Origin: Lacinutrix sp. Bg11-31
GTDB taxonomy: Bacteria > Bacteroidota > Bacteroidia > Flavobacteriales > Flavobacteriaceae
NCBI RefSeq assembly: GCF_002831665.1
Contig: NZ_CP025118.1
Coordinates: 3,162,001 to 3,226,000, forward strand
DNA: 64,000 nt
Reading direction: 5' to 3'
Positions 37,235-47,380 of the stretch are shown here, in pieces; position 1 is the first letter of the stretch, and the number at the start of each line of letters is the position of its first letter. The notes under the pieces were generated by a model. The model did not search any database, was not told the origin of the DNA, and was given only the letters and a program-made list of their open reading frames with translations. The translations under genes were made by a program, and so were the position numbers.

Positions 37235-39259
37235 ATGTCAGAGCAAGATAACCTGCCAAAAGCAGACGGAAACGAAGAAAACGAAGCACTAGAAAACACA
37301 GCAATTGATAACGTTGAAGAGACTGTTGAAGAAACAGTTGAAGAGAATACAACAGACTCTCAAGACTCTCAAAATGAGGATGATGAGGATGCTGTAATTA
37401 ATGAAATTGACGACTCTAATGCAGAAGATGCTGAGGATGAAGGCACAAGTGATCGTCATAATATTGAAGATAAAGACTACAGCGAAATGTCTTTAGATGC
37501 TTTAGTTATCGAACTTGAAAAACTGGTTGAAACACAAAAGGTGCAAGCTATAAAAAAGCATGTAGAAGCTATAAAAAATGAGTTTAACGACAAATTCAAT
37601 GCACTTGTAGAAGAAAAAAAGCAAGAATTTTTAGCAGAAGGTGGTAACGAAATAGATTTCCATTACTCTATTCCTTTAAAACGCAGTTTTAATGATGCTT
37701 ATAAAGAATATCGCCAGAAAACAAAAACGCATTATAAGAGTTTAGAAAAAGGTTTAAAAGATAATTTATCGACAAGACTTCAAATTATTGAAGACATCAA
37801 GGCGCTTACAGATCTTGATGAAACGATGAATACAAAATACAAGCAGTTTAAAGAATTACAAGACCAGTGGAAAGCTGCTGGATCGATACCAAGAGATAAA
37901 TACAATAATGCCTGGAACAGTTATCATTTTAATGTTGAGCGTTTCTACGATTTATTACATTTAGATAGAGATTTACGCGATAAAGATTTTGAGCATAATC
38001 TTGAAAAGAAAACTAAAATTATTGAACGTGCCGAAGAATTAGCTAAAGACGAAAATAATAATCGTGCTTTTAGAGAATTACAAGCTTTACACAAAATGTG
38101 GAAAGAAGAATTAGGCCCTGTTTCTAGAGAGCATAGAGAACCAATTTGGGACCGTTTTAAAGAAGCGACTAAGGTTATTAATGACAAACGTCAAGAATAT
38201 TACAACCATTTAGACAAAGTTTACGAGAAAAATTTAGAGTTTAAACATGGTATTATTGGGATTATTGAAGAAAAGACTAACGATCCTGGAAACTCGCATA
38301 AAGATTGGCAAAAGAAAATAAAAGAAGTAGAAATGCTTCGTGAAGAATTTTTTAAAGCTGGAAAAGTACCTATTAAAGTTAATGAAGCGACTTGGACAAA
38401 ATTCAAAGTTTCCGTTCGTGAATTCAATCATAAAAAGAATACGTACTATAAGAGTTTAAAGAAAGATCAATACGATAATTTAGACAAAAAGGTAGCGTTA
38501 ATAAAAATTGCCGAAGCTAATAAAGACAGTGAAGATTTTACTGCTACAACGCAGTTGATGAAGAAAATTCAAGGCGATTGGAAAACTATTGGTCATGTAC
38601 CAAGAAAGGATAGCGACAAAATTTGGAAACAGTTTAGAGGTGCTTGTAACCATTATTTCGATAGAATTAATTCTAAAAGAAACGAAGCCAATGCTGAAGA
38701 AGAAAAAGCATTCACAGAAAAAGAAGCATTCTTAAAAACGGTTACTGAAACCAAATTATCTGGTGAGCAAAAAGCAGATTTAGCTACCATAAAAGATTAC
38801 ATAGCAAATTGGAAAACACTTGGTCGTGTACCTGGAAATAAACGTAAAATTGAAAGCGATTTTAATAAAGCTTTAGATACTTTATTTGGTGCTTTAGATA
38901 TGAATAAAAATGAAGTAGAAATGATGAAGTTTGAGAACAGACTTCAAGATTTATCTTCAGCTCAAGACCAAAGAGCACTTGAAAATGAATACAGTTTTAT
39001 ACGCCAGAAAATTGGTGAAATAAAAGGAGAAATAAACCAGTTAGAAAATAACTTATTGTTTTTCAAACATGCTGATGAAAAGAATCCGCTTGTAAAATCT
39101 GTACACGATAATATTAAGAAGCATTCTGAAGGTTTAACAATTTGGAAAGCGAAACTTAAAAAGATTAAAGTAATGGAAAATGCAAAAGCAAAAGCTGAAG
39201 CTGAGGAAAAAGCAGCAGAAGAAGCAGAACAAGCTACTGAAGCTACAGATACAGAATAA
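37235..39259 (+). CDS. DUF349 domain protein
   Basis: The N-terminal ~85 residues are extremely acidic and low-complexity (EETVEETVEENTTDSQ), then a long run of alpha-helical DUF349 units, each with a W-K phrase: QWKAAGSIPRDKYN, MWKEELGPVSREH, WQKKIKEVEMLREEFFKAG, DWKTIGHVPRKDSDKIW and NWKTLGRVPGNKRKIE. The last ~60 residues are a lysine- and alanine-rich coil. DUF349 proteins are common in Bacteroidota and in actinobacteria; the function is unsettled. The length of 674 residues is typical. It is followed by a strong terminator, and TATCTTTA near 37187 may be its promoter box. Confidence 0.9.
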   Translation: MSEQDNLPKADGNEENEALENTAIDNVEETVEETVEENTTDSQDSQNEDDEDAVINEIDDSNAEDAEDEGTSDRHNIEDKDYSEMSLDALVIELEKLVETQKVQAIKKHVEAIKNEFNDKFNALVEEKKQEFLAEGGNEIDFHYSIPLKRSFNDAYKEYRQKTKTHYKSLEKGLKDNLSTRLQIIEDIKALTDLDETMNTKYKQFKELQDQWKAAGSIPRDKYNNAWNSYHFNVERFYDLLHLDRDLRDKDFEHNLEKKTKIIERAEELAKDENNNRAFRELQALHKMWKEELGPVSREHREPIWDRFKEATKVINDKRQEYYNHLDKVYEKNLEFKHGIIGIIEEKTNDPGNSHKDWQKKIKEVEMLREEFFKAGKVPIKVNEATWTKFKVSVREFNHKKNTYYKSLKKDQYDNLDKKVALIKIAEANKDSEDFTATTQLMKKIQGDWKTIGHVPRKDSDKIWKQFRGACNHYFDRINSKRNEANAEEEKAFTEKEAFLKTVTETKLSGEQKADLATIKDYIANWKTLGRVPGNKRKIESDFNKALDTLFGALDMNKNEVEMMKFENRLQDLSSAQDQRALENEYSFIRQKIGEIKGEINQLENNLLFFKHADEKNPLVKSVHDNIKKHSEGLTIWKAKLKKIKVMENAKAKAEAEEKAAEEAEQATEATDTE

Positions 39260-39279
39260 ATATATGTAGTTATTTAAAT

Positions 39280-39312
39280 AAAAAATGCTCGTCTTAGACG
39301 AGCATTTTTTGT
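39280..39312 (+). terminator. terminator after DUF349 gene
   Basis: A 14-bp perfect stem (AAAAAATGCTCGTC / GACGAGCATTTTTT) with a 3-nt loop and a T-run, 20 bases after the stop. Confidence 0.9.
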
Positions 39313-39746
39313 TTTTATATACCTGTGAATACACTATTCACAAAGAAAATTAATATCTATAAACAGATTTCTTATTTTCATTAAGAATGACAAAACAAGC
39401 TAGTAAATTTTAGTTTTTCTTAATTTAAGAAACCATTAAACAAACCAAATCCTGTTCGATTAAGCATCAAACAGGATTTTGGCTCCTAACTAAACTAACC
39501 AATTATTTCTATTTCGCTTTCTAGAAATAATTAAATTTAAAATGACCTTTTAAAAAGTTTACGCTATTAACCAATATTCCTATGAAGAAATAAGGCCATT
39601 TGATAGTATATACGTATAGAAGTTAATTTTGGACTACGAAGATTAAAAAAAAATGTTTTTTTAGTTGGTTAAATATGTTTCGATGTGGTTGTGTTGATTT
39701 ATTATAGTTAAAAATGTAGGTGTAAACTAGGTTAGTTATTCTCTAT
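39313..39746. other. 430-bp non-coding interval with two hairpins
   Basis: Lies between two terminators of convergent genes. It holds no open frame worth naming. AAATCCTGTT/AACAGGATTT pairs at 39448-39479 with a ~12-nt loop, and AATTATTTCTA/TAGAAATAATT forms an 11-bp stem at 39501-39532. Neither has a strong T-run on either strand. An independent small RNA is possible, but I see no promoter that would make it convincing. Confidence 0.4.
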
Positions 39747-39777
39747 AAAAAAGGCTTCGTATCACGAAGCCTTTTTT
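39747..39777 (-). terminator. terminator of rpoN (bidirectional)
   Basis: A 14-bp stem (AAAAAAGGCTTCGT / ACGAAGCCTTTTTT) with a 3-nt loop directly after the rpoN stop. The T-run exists on both strands, so it can act in either direction. Confidence 0.9.
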
Positions 39778-39783
39778 ATATTA

Positions 39784-41241
39784 TTATAATTCTTTTCGCA
39801 GTCTAGCCACAGAAATATCCAATTGCTCGCGATATTTTGCAACCGTTCTTCTAGCAATAGGATAGCCTTTTTCTTTTAATATTTTAGCTAAAGCTTCATC
39901 TGTATATGGTTTCTTTTTGCTTTCTTCTTCTATAACCGTTTCTAAAATTTTTTTAATTTCTCTAGTCGAAACTTCTTCACCTTGATCGTTAGTCATAGAT
40001 TCAGAAAAGAATTCTTTAATCAGTTTTGTTCCGTAAGGTGTATCTACATATTTACTATTTGCAACACGGGAAACGGTAGAGACATCCATTTCTATTTCGT
40101 CTGCAATATCTTTTAAAATCATAGGTCTTAAATTACGCTCATCACCAGTTAAGAAGTATTCTTTTTGGTAATGCATAATAGAACTCATAGTTACGAATAA
40201 AGTCTGTTGACGTTGCTTTATAGCCTCTATAAACCATTTTGCAGCATCAAGCTTCTGTTTAATAAACATAACAGCATCCTTTTGAGATTTAGATTTCTCT
40301 TTTGATTCTTTGTAGCCTTTAAGCATGTTGTTATACTCGCGAGATACATGTAATTCTGGTGCATTTCTACCATTTAAAGTTAACTCTAACTCACCATTAA
40401 CAATTTTAATAGCAAAATCTGGAATAACGTGCTCTATCATTCTGGTATTTCCAGAATAACTACCTCCAGGTTTTGGGTTTAAACGTTCTATTTCGTGAAT
40501 AGCATCTTTAAGCTGAATTTCACTAATATTGAACTTAGACATTAATTTTTTATAATGCTTTTTAGTGAATTTCTCGAAAGCGTTATTTATGATATCTGAA
40601 GCTAATGCTATATCTGGAGTTTGTTCTTTTCTTTTAAGTTGAATACTTAAACATTCTTGTAAATTTCGAGCACCAACACCAGCAGGATCTAATTGGTGTA
40701 CTATTTTAAGTACATATTCAATTTTATCTTCGGTTGTATATACGTTTTGTGTAAAGGCTAAGTCGTCCATAATATCGCTTAGCTCACGACGTATGTAACC
40801 ACTTTCGTCAACACTACCAACTAAAAACTCTGCGATATCACGTTCTTCATCGTTTAAACGATACGTATTTAATTGTGTTTTTAAATGTTGGGTAAAAGAT
40901 GTTCCAGAGGCATATGGAATACTCTTTTCATCATCATCTGCACTGTAGTTATTTACGCTAGTTCTGTAATCTGGAATTTCATCATCACTTAAATAGTCGT
41001 CAACATTAATATCTTCTGCTTCAATTTTTTCATTGTCATCATACTCATCTTGAGAATTATCCATGTCTTCATACTCATCTTCTTTTTCTTCTTTTCCAGT
41101 ATCGAGTGCAGGATTTTCTTCAAGTTCTTGCTTTAAACGTTGCTCAAAAGCTTGTGTAGGCAACTGTATCAATTTCATTAATTGAATTTGTTGCGGAGAC
41201 AATTTTTGCGATAATTTGAACTGTAAATATTGTTTAAGCAT
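39784..41241 (-). CDS. rpoN: RNA polymerase sigma-54 factor
   Basis: Alternative sigma factor that needs an AAA+ activator. The N-terminal region I (LKQYLQFKLSQKLSPQQIQLMKLIQLPTQAFEQRL, conserved as the activator-interacting segment) is present, followed by an acidic region II, a core-binding domain (DIAEFLVGSVDESGYIR, LDPAGVGARNLQECL) and the helix-turn-helix (MDVSTVSRVANSKYVDTPYG). The C-terminal RpoN box ARRTVAKYREQL, which reads the -24 element, is intact. Length 485 residues. No sigma-54 activator gene is in the window. A hairpin separates it from asnS upstream. Confidence 0.97.
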   Translation of the reverse strand: MLKQYLQFKLSQKLSPQQIQLMKLIQLPTQAFEQRLKQELEENPALDTGKEEKEDEYEDMDNSQDEYDDNEKIEAEDINVDDYLSDDEIPDYRTSVNNYSADDDEKSIPYASGTSFTQHLKTQLNTYRLNDEERDIAEFLVGSVDESGYIRRELSDIMDDLAFTQNVYTTEDKIEYVLKIVHQLDPAGVGARNLQECLSIQLKRKEQTPDIALASDIINNAFEKFTKKHYKKLMSKFNISEIQLKDAIHEIERLNPKPGGSYSGNTRMIEHVIPDFAIKIVNGELELTLNGRNAPELHVSREYNNMLKGYKESKEKSKSQKDAVMFIKQKLDAAKWFIEAIKQRQQTLFVTMSSIMHYQKEYFLTGDERNLRPMILKDIADEIEMDVSTVSRVANSKYVDTPYGTKLIKEFFSESMTNDQGEEVSTREIKKILETVIEEESKKKPYTDEALAKILKEKGYPIARRTVAKYREQLDISVARLRKEL

Positions 41242-41257
41242 ATAGAATCGTTGATTA

Positions 41258-41309
41258 TGTATAAAAATAAAAAAAACAATCTACAATATGGATATTAGTA
41301 GATTGTTTT
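41258..41309 (-). terminator. terminator of asnS
   Basis: AAAACAATCTAC / GTAGATTGTTTT stem of 12 bp with a 13-nt loop at 41273-41309, followed on the minus strand by a T-rich run. It lies between asnS and rpoN. Confidence 0.78.
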
Positions 41310-41334
41310 AATAATTTATTTATGTTGTTTGCTT

Positions 41335-42765
41335 TTAGAACTCAGCATTTTGTGGTGTTCTTGGATAAGGTATTACATCGCGAATATTACCCATTCCTGT
41401 TGCGAACATTACTAAACGCTCGAAGCCTAAACCAAAACCAGAATGCACTGCAGTTCCATACTTACGTAAGTCTAAGTACCACCATAATTCTTCTTCAGAA
41501 ATATCTAAAATAGCCATCTTCTCTTTTAAAACGTCTAAACGTTCTTCACGTTGAGAGCCTCCAACCATTTCTCCAATACCTGGAAATAGAATATCCATGG
41601 CGCGAACGGTTTTACCATCTTCGTTTAAACGCATGTAAAATGCTTTAATATTTGCAGGATAATCGAACAAGATTACTGGACATTTAAAGTGCTTTTCTAC
41701 TAAAAAACGTTCATGTTCAGACTGTAAGTCGGCTCCCCATTCTTCAATGATATAATTGAATTTTTTCTTTTTATTAGGCTTAGAGTTTTTAAGAATATCT
41801 ATTGCCTCAGTATAGCTTACACGTTTGAAATTATTATCGGTTACGAATTTTAATTTTTCAATTAAGCGTAATTCGCTACGTTCTGCTTGTGGTTTTGTTT
41901 TCTCTTCGTCAAATAAGCGTTGATCTAAAAATTCTAAATCTTCAGCATTGTGTTGTAAAACATAAGAGATAACAGATTTCATAAAGTCTTCAGCTAAATC
42001 CATGTTTCCTGCTAAATCCATGAATGCGACTTCTGGTTCAATCATCCAAAATTCTGATAAATGACGAGAAGTGTTAGAGTTTTCTGCTCTAAATGTTGGC
42101 CCAAAAGTATAAACTTTACCAAGAGACATTGCATAAGTTTCTGCTTCTAATTGTCCAGAAACAGTAAGGTTTGTGTCTTTTCCAAAAAAGTTTTTAGAAT
42201 GGTCTATTGATCCATCTTCTTTTAGTGGAGGATTTTTTTGATCTAAAGTACTTACTCTAAACATTTCTCCTGCACCTTCTGCATCACTTCCTGTAATAAT
42301 AGGCGTGTGCATATAGTTAAAACCATTATCGTTAAAATACTTGTGCACTGCAAAAGATAATGCAGAACGTAAACGCATAACAGCGCTAAAAGTGTTTGTA
42401 CGTGTACGTAAATGTGCGTTTTCTCTTAAAAACTCAAACGAGTGCTTTTTAGGCTGAATAGGATACGTTTCTGGATCACTATCTCCTAAGATTTCAATTG
42501 AAGAAACCACTATTTCAACACTTTGTCCTTTACCTTGGCTTTCTACTAACTCACCTTTAATATGAACTGCAGCACCAGTTGTAATGCGCTTTAATGTTTC
42601 TTCATCTGTATTTTCGAAATCAACAACACATTGTATATTATTAAGCGTAGAACCATCATTTAAAGCAATAAATCTTTTAGCTCTGAATGTACGAACCCAA
42701 CCTTTAGCTTCTACCTGCTGTAGTTTTGTTTCTTTTAATAATTGTGCAATAGTTAATTTTGTCAT
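41335..42765 (-). CDS. asnS: asparaginyl-tRNA synthetase
   Basis: Class II tRNA synthetase that charges tRNA-Asn. The N-terminal OB-fold anticodon-binding domain ([20 protein letters not shown], then [12 protein letters not shown]) is followed by [66 protein letters not shown] (motif 2) and [29 protein letters not shown] (motif 3). The insertion around residue 170-200 ([20 protein letters not shown]) is typical of bacterial AsnRS. The length of 476 residues is normal. Its own -7 box lies 20 bases upstream. Confidence 0.97.
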   Translation of the reverse strand: MTKLTIAQLLKETKLQQVEAKGWVRTFRAKRFIALNDGSTLNNIQCVVDFENTDEETLKRITTGAAVHIKGELVESQGKGQSVEIVVSSIEILGDSDPETYPIQPKKHSFEFLRENAHLRTRTNTFSAVMRLRSALSFAVHKYFNDNGFNYMHTPIITGSDAEGAGEMFRVSTLDQKNPPLKEDGSIDHSKNFFGKDTNLTVSGQLEAETYAMSLGKVYTFGPTFRAENSNTSRHLSEFWMIEPEVAFMDLAGNMDLAEDFMKSVISYVLQHNAEDLEFLDQRLFDEEKTKPQAERSELRLIEKLKFVTDNNFKRVSYTEAIDILKNSKPNKKKKFNYIIEEWGADLQSEHERFLVEKHFKCPVILFDYPANIKAFYMRLNEDGKTVRAMDILFPGIGEMVGGSQREERLDVLKEKMAILDISEEELWWYLDLRKYGTAVHSGFGLGFERLVMFATGMGNIRDVIPYPRTPQNAEF

Positions 42766-42784
42766 TTTTGTATTTATTAGATAG

Positions 42785-42792
42785 CAAATATA
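42785..42792 (-). promoter_or_regulatory. -7 box of asnS
   Basis: TATATTTG on the minus strand, 20 bases before the asnS ATG. Confidence 0.6.
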
Positions 42793-42810
42793 AATTTTTA
42801 CGTTGTTTTA

Positions 42811-45222
42811 TTATTCTGATTCTTCTGATTTTTCATCAGGATCATTTTCAACAGGAATAATATTTATTGAAGGTTTTTTAAGCGTTTCTTTATTAGCAAT
42901 ACTTCGCTCTAAAGATAGTAGAAGTGAAGGCAATAATAATAAATTAGATAGCATAGCAAATAATAATGTTACCGAAACTAATGCTCCAAGTGCAACGGTT
43001 CCTCCAAAACTTGAAATTGTAAAGACTGAAAAACCAAAGAATAAAACAATAGAGGTGTAAAACATACTTACACCAGTTTCTCTTAAAGCGGCATAAACCG
43101 ATTTTTTAATTTTCCAGTTGTTGGCTTGTAATTCTTGTCTATATTTTGCTAAAAAGTGAATAGTGTCATCTACAGAGATTCCAAAAGCAATACTAAACAC
43201 TAATATAGTCGATGGTTTTATTGGGACACCTAAATAACCCATTAAGCCAGCAGTTACTACTAATGGTAATAAATTTGGTATTAGCGAAACAATAATCATT
43301 CTAAAGGAACGAAACATGTAAGCCATAAACAATGAAATAAGTACAATAGCTAAAGACAGTGAAAGTGCTAGATTTTTTACCAGGTATTTTGTGCCTTTTT
43401 GAAATACTAACGCTTTTCCTGTTATGGTAATATCATACTTTTCTTTTGGAAAAACATTATTTATTTTATTGACTAAATTCTCTTCGATACGTTCCATTTT
43501 GTCGGTTCCAATATCTTTCATAAACGTAGTTATTCGAGCGTATTGTCCTGTAGAATCTACAAAGTTATTTAAAAGATTTGTTTCACCAGATGTTGAGTTT
43601 TTAGCATAAGGTAAAATAAAAGCTTCTTCCTGTTTTGTTGGGAGTTGGTAATACTTCGGATTGCCATTATAGTAAGCTTGCTTAGAATATTTAACGAGAC
43701 TAACCACAGAAATAGGACGCGATAACTCTGGAATTTCGATAATTAAATCTTCAAGTTGATTCATGCGTTTTAAGGTAGCCGATTTCATGACTCCTTTTTT
43801 ACGCTTGGTATCAATCATAATCTCCATTGGCATGATACCATTAAATTCTTCTTCAAAAAAGCGAATATCACTAAAGAATTCAGCATTTTTAGGCATGTCT
43901 TCTATTAAACTTCCCGAGACTTTAATTTTATAAATTCCAATAATACAAACAATGATTAAGCCTAAAGAGGTAGCATAAATAGCAATACGTTTTTCTTTTA
44001 CCATACATACTGTCCAATCTACAAAACCACCAATCCAACGTTTGTTTAAATGTTCTAAATGGCGTTCTTTTGGGTAAGGTAAAAAGGTGTATAATATTGG
44101 AATAATAAGTAAGCACAATATAAATATGGCTAAAATACTAAGCGAGGCTACAATACCAAATTCTTTTAATAACTTACTTTCTGTTATAATAAAAGTAGCA
44201 AAACCAGAGGCTGTTGTAACGTTAGTCATTAAAGTAGCATTACCAACTTTTGTAATAACACGTTGCAGCGATTTTACTTTGTTACCATGTAATTTTACTT
44301 CGTGCTGATATTTGTTAATTAGGAAAATACAATTAGGAATCCCAATAACAATAATAAGTGGTGGAATTAATGCTGTTAATACAGTAATTTCATATTTTAA
44401 AAGACCAAGTATTCCTAGTGTCCACATCACACCAACGCAAACGACTATTAAGGAAATAAAGGTTGCACGAAAAGAGCGAAAGAATAAAAAGAAAATAAAC
44501 GATGTAATTGCCAATGCTGCTAAAACAAACAAGCCAATTTCGTCTACAATATTTTGCGCATTTAATGTTCTTATGTAAGGCATTCCAGAAACACGAACAT
44601 CTAGATTGTAAGTATCTTCGAACACCTTAACTTTTTTCATTAAAGTTTCAACAACAAAATCTTTTCTAGCAGGTGTATTTACCAATTCTTTTTTAAGGTA
44701 AATTGCGGTTCGTACTGTTTTAGTTTTTTTGTTAAATAAGAAGTTATCGTAAAAAGGATATTTATTAAAAAGATCGTCTTGAAGTACTTTTATTTCTGCT
44801 GGAGTTTTAACCGAATCTTTTATAAAAGGTTCTAAATCGAATTTTTGTTCTTTTGTGTTTTTTACGAGTTTTTGTAGATCCTTAATAGATACAACGCTTT
44901 CCACTTCGTTTGCAACTCTAAAATCATCAGAGAGTGCATTCCAAGCATTTAGCTTTTCAACAGTAAAAAGAGTGGAGTCTTTTACACCTAATACAATTAG
45001 ATTTCCTTCCTCACCAAAGATATCTAAGAAATTATTATACTCAATATTTACTTCGTGATCGTCTGGTAATAGGTTCGCTTCAGTATAAGTGAAACGCATG
45101 TATTTCCATTGTGTACTAAATAAAATAGTAATGATTATAATACCTAAGAGGATACCAATTTTATTACGTAAAATTAGTCTAGCTACTATGTCCCAAAATT
45201 TAGATTTTTTTTGTTTCGCCAT
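42811..45222 (-). CDS. RND/MMPL superfamily exporter
   Basis: The 803-residue product has an N-terminal helix, a large periplasmic loop, a five-to-six-helix block near residues 220-390, another loop and a second matching block near 640-790. This is the two-fold layout of MMPL/RND permeases. Visible landmarks are GLFVLAALAITSFIFFLFF, LTALIPPLIIVIGIPNCIF and, in the second half, VLVFSIAFGISVDDTIHFL with the paired acidic residues used for proton coupling. Members of this group move lipids or hopanoid-like molecules, or are simply 'predicted exporters of the RND family'. No membrane-fusion protein gene is adjacent. A -7 box lies just upstream. Confidence 0.9.
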   Translation of the reverse strand: MAKQKKSKFWDIVARLILRNKIGILLGIIIITILFSTQWKYMRFTYTEANLLPDDHEVNIEYNNFLDIFGEEGNLIVLGVKDSTLFTVEKLNAWNALSDDFRVANEVESVVSIKDLQKLVKNTKEQKFDLEPFIKDSVKTPAEIKVLQDDLFNKYPFYDNFLFNKKTKTVRTAIYLKKELVNTPARKDFVVETLMKKVKVFEDTYNLDVRVSGMPYIRTLNAQNIVDEIGLFVLAALAITSFIFFLFFRSFRATFISLIVVCVGVMWTLGILGLLKYEITVLTALIPPLIIVIGIPNCIFLINKYQHEVKLHGNKVKSLQRVITKVGNATLMTNVTTASGFATFIITESKLLKEFGIVASLSILAIFILCLLIIPILYTFLPYPKERHLEHLNKRWIGGFVDWTVCMVKEKRIAIYATSLGLIIVCIIGIYKIKVSGSLIEDMPKNAEFFSDIRFFEEEFNGIMPMEIMIDTKRKKGVMKSATLKRMNQLEDLIIEIPELSRPISVVSLVKYSKQAYYNGNPKYYQLPTKQEEAFILPYAKNSTSGETNLLNNFVDSTGQYARITTFMKDIGTDKMERIEENLVNKINNVFPKEKYDITITGKALVFQKGTKYLVKNLALSLSLAIVLISLFMAYMFRSFRMIIVSLIPNLLPLVVTAGLMGYLGVPIKPSTILVFSIAFGISVDDTIHFLAKYRQELQANNWKIKKSVYAALRETGVSMFYTSIVLFFGFSVFTISSFGGTVALGALVSVTLLFAMLSNLLLLPSLLLSLERSIANKETLKKPSINIIPVENDPDEKSEESE

Positions 45223-45241
45223 GATGCTTTAAAAGGAGCTT

Positions 45242-45249
45242 CAAAGGTA
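45242..45249 (-). promoter_or_regulatory. -7 box of the RND exporter gene
   Basis: TACCTTTG on the minus strand, about 20 bases before the exporter ATG. Confidence 0.6.
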
Positions 45250-45299
45250 TGGAAAACCTATAGATTTTATAGCATTTCAAAACAGAAATGGTTTAGTAT

Positions 45300-46568
45300 T
45301 TATAATGTAATATTAAAAGTGAATTTAAGAGCAATATTATCTTCCTCCTTAGGCAGGTGATAAGCACCATAGCGATAAGTGAAACTTAAACCGAAACCTA
45401 ATAAGAGTTTGTTTATTTCGAAACCAGACTCTGTATATCCACTTTTTAAAGTGCCAAAACTTACGTTTTGGTGTCTTGAAATAGTATTCATATTCCCAAC
45501 TGCATAACGCGTTACTAATACTAATTGCGGCTTAAAATAGTTGTTAAAACGAAATGGTTTTACGTAGTGTTTAACCACTAAGGTTGCAAACCTGTCTGAG
45601 AAAAACTCATTAAAAAACATAGTTTCAAAACTATTAATTCCAGCTACAGAGAAACGGTTTAATATTGTTTCTTTATTAATATTATTTGGATAGGCATGGT
45701 ACAAATGCGTTAAAGGTGTGTCTCCATGCGCTAAACCTAAAGATAAAGTTCCAATAGTATGAGAGTCTTTATTATGGATAACTTTGTGTATGGTTCTAAA
45801 ATCTAGTTTCGAAAAATTAAAATCTGCATTTAGAACATTTTTAAAACTCTTACTATACTGTAAAGTGAATTTAGGATAGCCATCTACTATAGTTTCTGTC
45901 TTTCCGTCTATTGTTTCATATTCTAAAAATGGATTCCATTGCACAGCAATTTTAGCAATTGAGGTTTCAAAAGAGCCATAAGCAATATTATCAAGCACGT
46001 AATTATAGTCGTAAGTCGGACGAATATTACTAATAGCAATTTCGGTTTCTGTAATAAGTTTAGGATTTACTTCATGCTCATAAGATACAGCCGAAGTAAT
46101 ATGTTTATGAAACAAACTAATGTTTAATAAACGTGGTTCGAAAAATGAAAATGTGCGTCCATCTGTTAAGAAATCAGAACTTCCTGTTTCCATTAAATCG
46201 TCTATGTAAGAGACATTAAGCCAACCTTTAGCTTTTTTATTTAAAAGATAACCTCCGCCAATTTTGTATTTAAAACGATGGTCTCTAAAACCGTAAACTC
46301 CGTAAGAATCTATTCTGAAGTTTTTTGAAAAACTATCATTAGTTACACCTCCTAAGCCTGTTCTAAAACCTTCGTATTGATTGAATTTTACAAGGTAGCG
46401 TAAATCGAAATTCCATAGTTTAGTAGGAAAGAATCCATTTCCAATTTGTTTTAATAACGTTTTAGAACTTATAGAATCTTTAGGTTTTTCGATGTCCTCT
46501 TCTGGTGTCTGTGCATTTAATACAAACACACAGCTAAAGAAAATTGTATATAACCATAGGTTGCGCAT
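45300..46568 (-). CDS. outer-membrane beta-barrel protein, DUF5686-like
   Basis: Signal peptide MRNLWLYTIFFSCVFVLNAQ, then a chain of alternating aromatic/polar strands ending in a hydrophobic strand that closes with a C-terminal ITL, as expected for a barrel. It resembles the C-terminal barrel of Bacteroidota DUF5686 proteins (FRTGLGGVTND, YGFRDHRFKYKIGGGY, ANF-like strand turns), but is only 422 residues and lacks the N-terminal carboxypeptidase-regulatory domain of the long form. The start is four bases after the TlpA gene's stop, so both belong to one transcript. Assignment to DUF5686 is by resemblance only. Confidence 0.7.
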   Translation of the reverse strand: MRNLWLYTIFFSCVFVLNAQTPEEDIEKPKDSISSKTLLKQIGNGFFPTKLWNFDLRYLVKFNQYEGFRTGLGGVTNDSFSKNFRIDSYGVYGFRDHRFKYKIGGGYLLNKKAKGWLNVSYIDDLMETGSSDFLTDGRTFSFFEPRLLNISLFHKHITSAVSYEHEVNPKLITETEIAISNIRPTYDYNYVLDNIAYGSFETSIAKIAVQWNPFLEYETIDGKTETIVDGYPKFTLQYSKSFKNVLNADFNFSKLDFRTIHKVIHNKDSHTIGTLSLGLAHGDTPLTHLYHAYPNNINKETILNRFSVAGINSFETMFFNEFFSDRFATLVVKHYVKPFRFNNYFKPQLVLVTRYAVGNMNTISRHQNVSFGTLKSGYTESGFEINKLLLGFGLSFTYRYGAYHLPKEEDNIALKFTFNITL

Positions 46569-46571
46569 AAA

Positions 46572-47312
46572 CTATTTTAATTGAGTTTTAATAGCCTTAG
46601 ATAGTACACTCTTAATATTTGTTCTGTATCCAATTTCTTTAAGTACAATTTCACCTTTTTTATTAATAACAATACTTGTTGGGTAACTATGTACACCATA
46701 CATTGTAATAACATCGTTAGCATTTGCTGCTATTGTATAGTCGAATGCTGTGTCGAATAAGAAGTTTTCTACAATACCTTTTTTGTTAAAAGTGATGGCT
46801 AAAAAAACCACATCTTTTCCTTTGTACTCTTTTACCAGTTCATTTAATTTAGGCATTTCAACAACGCAAGGACCACATTTTGTAAACCAAAAATTTAGTA
46901 CCACAACTTTACCTTTTAAATCTGAAAGCTTAATGGTTTTTCCATCCATGTCTGTAACAATAAAGTCAAGTGCTTTCTCACCTTTGGTGTACTCTGCTTC
47001 AGGATTTTTTTTAATTAAAACTGGGTGATTGCTTTTTTTCTGAAAGACTAACGATTTTATTTTTCCATTTTCATCAGCATAAAATAGAGGCTTATAATCT
47101 GGGTTAGCCATAAGTTCCATTTTAGACATAGGTAAAATTTTACCTTGCTCATTAAAAAGCATAATGTCAGGAGTAATCATTATCTGCATCGTTTTCACTT
47201 GCTCACCAGAGAGTAAGTGTTGACTTTCAGGAATGAATTTGTAATCTTGCGCAAAGCTTATTGTATAAAACAATAGTGCACATAAGAATAAAGTGGATTT
47301 AATATAGCGCAT
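46572..47312 (-). CDS. TlpA-type thioredoxin, periplasmic
   Basis: Signal peptide MRYIKSTLFLCALLFYTISFAQ, then an N-terminal extension and a thioredoxin/AhpC-TSA fold. The redox pair is C146-G-P-C149 in FTKCGPCVVEMPKL, preceded by LKGKVVVLNFWFT and followed by VHSYPTSIVINKKG with the cis-proline. TlpA/ResA-like proteins reduce disulfides in the periplasm, for example during cytochrome maturation. It lies upstream of the barrel gene (three-base gap), which suggests a redox or folding partner relation. Confidence 0.9.
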   Translation of the reverse strand: MRYIKSTLFLCALLFYTISFAQDYKFIPESQHLLSGEQVKTMQIMITPDIMLFNEQGKILPMSKMELMANPDYKPLFYADENGKIKSLVFQKKSNHPVLIKKNPEAEYTKGEKALDFIVTDMDGKTIKLSDLKGKVVVLNFWFTKCGPCVVEMPKLNELVKEYKGKDVVFLAITFNKKGIVENFLFDTAFDYTIAANANDVITMYGVHSYPTSIVINKKGEIVLKEIGYRTNIKSVLSKAIKTQLK

Positions 47313-47344
47313 AATTATATAAACGATAAAGTTAATGGTTATGG

Positions 47345-47377
47345 TATAAAAAAAAGCGACAATTAAGTCGCTTTTAA
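47345..47377 (-). terminator. terminator of frr
   Basis: AAAAGCGAC / GTCGCTTTT stem with an ATTAA-type loop followed by a T-run on the minus strand, four bases after the frr stop. Confidence 0.87.
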
Positions 47378-47380
47378 CGT

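Noticed and set aside
39784..41241. Sigma-54 promoters (-24 GG, -12 GC) for genes in the window
   Set aside because: I saw no convincing TGGCAC-N5-TTGC site and no enhancer-binding activator gene nearby.
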